Below, one piece after another: positions 6,966 to 8,619 of a stretch of 8,619 bases of DNA; within the stretch, counting starts at the first letter, position 1, and every line of letters begins with the position of its first letter. The notes beneath the pieces were generated by a model. It saw nothing but the letters and a program-made list of their open reading frames with translations. It was not told where the DNA came from and made no database searches. This stretch comes from an uncultured Clostridia bacterium (GTDB lineage Bacteria; Bacillota; Clostridia; Christensenellales; Borkfalkiaceae). The stretch is from NCBI GenBank assembly GCA_900557285.1, contig USSJ01000035.1:1-8619 (forward strand). The letters run 5' to 3'. The position numbers and the translations under genes were made by a program.

Positions 6966-7438
6966 CGGAAGACGAATTGAATCAGGCGGTCAACAAGCTG
7001 ATTTCCGAAGCAAACGACGAAAGCGAAGACGCCAAGCTGAAATATGAAGAAGATTGCAGAAAAGAGAAATACCGTGCGGCGGAAAACCGGACGCTGCGCT
7101 CGACCATTCTGGATGCGGCGCTGGCGGAACTGAAAACCGCGTACGATAAGCTGGTTCTGAAAATTCAGGAAGAACTGGATGAAAGTCTGCAGGCGCTGTA
7201 TGCGGAAAATGATCCGGACGGACAGCCCGGGGAGGGGATCAATCCGGATGACGCGCCGTATGAAGTGGATTACAGTCTGCCCTCGAGGGATCGCTACGTC
7301 GCCGTGAAAAATTATTACATGGCTTACGACGACATGGCGCAGGCTTTGCTGGATTTTCAGAAAGACGAGATCGCCAAAGATTATCTCGGAACGTACTACG
7401 ATTATCTGTTGCAGCTGCTGCTGTTGATGCAAAACTGA
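6962..7438 (+). CDS. Acidic helical phage protein of unknown function
   Basis: The last gene of the phage block, 158 residues. Its ATG overlaps the previous stop (ATGA), with GGGGAGG (6948-6954) 7 bases upstream, so it belongs to the same transcript and was probably made for the same particle. Residues 1-80 are a long, highly charged helical stretch with heptad-like spacing (ILDAALAELKTAYDKLVLKIQEEL at 49-72 read in two turns, then DESLQALYAEN). A Pro/Gly/Asp linker follows (84-108), then a second helical part (113-157) rich in Tyr and Leu (NYYMAYDDMAQALL; GTYYDYLLQLLLLMQ). No signal peptide and no catalytic motif is seen. The position just after the nozzle is where ejection, plug or fibre-attachment proteins occur, but nothing in the sequence proves any of these. 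I do not recognise the family. Confidence 0.8.
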   Translation: MTEDELNQAVNKLISEANDESEDAKLKYEEDCRKEKYRAAENRTLRSTILDAALAELKTAYDKLVLKIQEELDESLQALYAENDPDGQPGEGINPDDAPYEVDYSLPSRDRYVAVKNYYMAYDDMAQALLDFQKDEIAKDYLGTYYDYLLQLLLLMQN

Positions 7439-7460
7439 AAAGCAGTCTTAAAAAATGACG

Positions 7461-7498
7461 GCGGCATCCGCAATTTTGCGGATGCCGCTTGTCTGTTT
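7461..7498 (+). terminator. Intrinsic terminator closing the phage block
   Basis: A perfect 13-bp inverted repeat (GCGGCATCCGCAA 7461-7473; TTGCGGATGCCGC 7476-7488) followed by TTGTCTGTTT, 22 bases after the last phage gene. On the other strand the stem is followed by a T-run within five bases (complement of 7448-7455), so it may stop transcription both ways. Confidence 0.8.
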
Positions 7499-7699
7499 GG
7501 GTAAATTATAAAATCAAGTGTTGCACTTTATTTGACAATTCATCGTTTGCATGGGTTTTGCTGGGGAAAGGAGGCGGCGGAAAGAAAATTGTAGTACATA
7601 TTTGTACGGACGTGTATTGTTTTTGGGTACAAAAAATCCTGATCACACGCGGGCGCGTGCATGGAGAGCAAAAAAATGGCATAAAATAAAAACAAAGGC

Positions 7700-7728
7700 T
7701 TTACAACATTGTGTTTTTATTATATAAT
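7700..7728 (+). promoter_or_regulatory. Sigma-70/SigA-type promoter of the membrane-protein gene
   Basis: -35 TTTACA (7700-7705, five of six consensus bases), a 17-base spacer and a perfect -10 TATAAT (7723-7728). Transcription should start near 7734-7736, giving a leader of about 50 bases. Confidence 0.8.
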
Positions 7729-7734
7729 AATTAG

Positions 7735-7751
7735 GGAACCTGACAGGTTCC
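7735..7751 (+). promoter_or_regulatory. Perfect 7-bp inverted repeat at the predicted transcription start
   Basis: GGAACCT, loop GAC, AGGTTCC. It begins at the predicted first transcribed base, so it is either a 5'-terminal RNA hairpin that protects the mRNA or a DNA operator just downstream of the -10 box. No T-tract follows. Confidence 0.5.
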
Positions 7752-7784
7752 GCATGATGCCGCAAGCGATATTTCGGCATATGC
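7752..7784 (+). promoter_or_regulatory. Second leader hairpin directly abutting the start codon
   Basis: GCAT (7752-7755) and ATGCCG (7757-7762) pair with CGGCAT (7775-7780) and ATGC (7781-7784): 10 bp with one bulged G and a 12-base loop. The ATG at 7785 follows at once. No Shine-Dalgarno sequence lies in the normal window before this ATG. Confidence 0.4.
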
Positions 7785-8612
7785 ATGGATACGGTCGTGA
7801 AATTTATCGGAAGCACATTTCAATACGTTTTTAAAAATTTTCTGTTTATATTTATTTTTGCGTTGATACCGTCTTATTTTTTTGCCATGTCGCTGGACAC
7901 CGAGAATATCCATATTCTGGCCGATGCGGTATTTAAAGGCGGTAATCTTCAATTTCCGCAGATTTTTCATTTTATTTCGTTTGTGAACGGGCATGGCTGG
8001 CCGTATTCTCTGGTATGCCTGGCGGCCATGGCGGTATTTTTGCCGATGCTGCTGGGTTTTATCGAAAAGCATATGCGCATCGGGTCGCGGTCATTCAAGG
8101 GGATTGCGGGGAGATTCAACACCAATTTTTTGTCGACGTTGATCATAACGATCGTCTTTTTTGTGCTCTATGAATTGTGGGCGCTGATCACGTCGGGGAT
8201 TTTGTTCGGTGAATTTTGTCTGCTGAGCGGAGCCGCGGTTGCGGTCGTGGTATCCGTGACATATTTTGCACTGCTTGCCGTTTTCTGTTATATAGCATCC
8301 TTGCTGCTGCTGTGGCTGCCGTGTCTGCTGATGACGGGGTATAATTTTATGGACGCGCTGAGCTATTCCAACCAGCTGTATTCGGAAAGAAAGCGCGGAT
8401 TGTTTCTGGCGGTATTTTTGCCTGCGGCGGTGGCGGCCGTTGCGGAGTTGCTGGTGGCGGGAGTTTTCGGGCCGCAGAACATCCGTATCCCCGTATTTAT
8501 CATCATGGAGCTTTTGTTTATTGTTCTGTTGTTGTATTACTGTGTGCTCATGTATGTGGCATATTTCCGGCTGACGGGTGAAGAACGCGCAGATCTTCGG
8601 AAAAAATATTGA
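7785..8612 (+). CDS. Polytopic integral membrane protein, unknown function
   Basis: A 275-residue protein with about six or seven membrane segments: residues 16-36, 73-92, 115-138, 143-185 (long enough for two), 205-228 and 235-262. The last residues are charged (ERADLRKKY). Between segments, FMDALSYSNQLYSERKR (188-204) resembles the D-A-L-x-x-S-x-x-L element before a charged turn in YciC/DUF975-type membrane proteins; this is a weak resemblance only. No transporter, enzyme or signal-peptide motif is visible. Base composition is visibly poorer in GC than the phage genes, and the gene has its own promoter, so it is probably a bacterial chromosomal gene next to the prophage rather than a phage gene. 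The ATG at 7785 is the only sensible start but lacks a standard ribosome binding site. A strong site right after its stop shows that another gene follows in the operon. Confidence 0.85.
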   Translation: MDTVVKFIGSTFQYVFKNFLFIFIFALIPSYFFAMSLDTENIHILADAVFKGGNLQFPQIFHFISFVNGHGWPYSLVCLAAMAVFLPMLLGFIEKHMRIGSRSFKGIAGRFNTNFLSTLIITIVFFVLYELWALITSGILFGEFCLLSGAAVAVVVSVTYFALLAVFCYIASLLLLWLPCLLMTGYNFMDALSYSNQLYSERKRGLFLAVFLPAAVAAVAELLVAGVFGPQNIRIPVFIIMELLFIVLLLYYCVLMYVAYFRLTGEERADLRKKY

Positions 8613-8617
8613 GGAGG
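8612..8617 (+). promoter_or_regulatory. Ribosome binding site of the next gene (outside window)
   Basis: AGGAGG overlaps the stop of the membrane-protein gene and is followed by GG at the window edge, so a co-transcribed gene should start within about ten bases. Confidence 0.65.
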
Positions 8618-8619
8618 GG

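Larger units (their letters stand above)
7439..7784. other. AT-rich spacer between phage block and membrane-protein gene
   Basis: No convincing gene on either strand. It holds a terminator (7461-7498), a consensus-like promoter (7700-7728) and two leader hairpins (7735-7784). Between 7500 and 7690 there are only small inverted repeats (TTTGTAC 7601-7607 with GTACAAA 7627-7633; CACGCG 7646-7651 with CGCGTG 7654-7659), an isolated AAAGGAGG (7567-7574) with no usable start behind it, and a TTGACA (7532-7537) without a -10 box. A 66-codon open frame from TTG 7489 begins inside the terminator and has no binding site, so it is not called. Confidence 0.6.

Noticed and set aside
7532..7537. TTGACA, a perfect -35 box
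   Set aside because: No -10-like hexamer at 16-18 bases downstream.
7489..7689. 66-codon + strand open frame in the spacer
   Set aside because: It starts with TTG inside the terminator tail, has no binding site and has a low-complexity, non-protein-like sequence.
7439..7784. tRNA gene or attachment site at the end of the phage block
   Set aside because: No cloverleaf-like set of arms or T-loop motif was found, and no direct repeat partner is inside the window.

Overview
The window holds most of a short-tailed (podovirus-like) phage head and packaging module, followed by one gene that looks chromosomal. All genes lie on the + strand. Strong AGGAGG-type ribosome binding sites, GTG and TTG starts, a fairly GC-rich phage block and the protein families present all suggest a phage or prophage of a Clostridia-type Firmicute. 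The organism cannot be named from the sequence.

Layout: the C-terminal two thirds of a large terminase (start to 1022; the 5' end is cut by the window edge), a small TerS-tail-like protein (1048-1311), a P22-type portal (1313-3238, TTG start), a small scaffold-like protein (3288-3698), a major capsid protein of probable HK97 fold (3779-4945), a strong intrinsic terminator (4977-5013), a head-tail adaptor (5137-5691), a beta-propeller tail-nozzle candidate (5688-6965), and an acidic helical protein of unknown function (6962-7438). A second intrinsic terminator (7461-7498) closes the block. The adaptor, nozzle candidate and helical protein overlap by ATGA junctions and are probably translationally coupled.

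Together the genes could package DNA (terminase, portal), build a procapsid (scaffold, coat) and close the portal vertex with a short nozzle. No fibre, spike, tape measure, lysis, integrase or head protease gene is visible. The virion part ends at the 7461 terminator, so this is a short-tailed prophage whose other genes lie upstream, a capsid-forming satellite, or a retained head module. The window alone cannot decide.

An AT-rich spacer of about 350 bases (7439-7784) carries the best promoter of the window (TTTACA, 17 bases, TATAAT) and a short leader with two hairpins. The last gene (7785-8612) is an integral membrane protein of lower GC content, in an operon that continues past the window (AGGAGG right after its stop).
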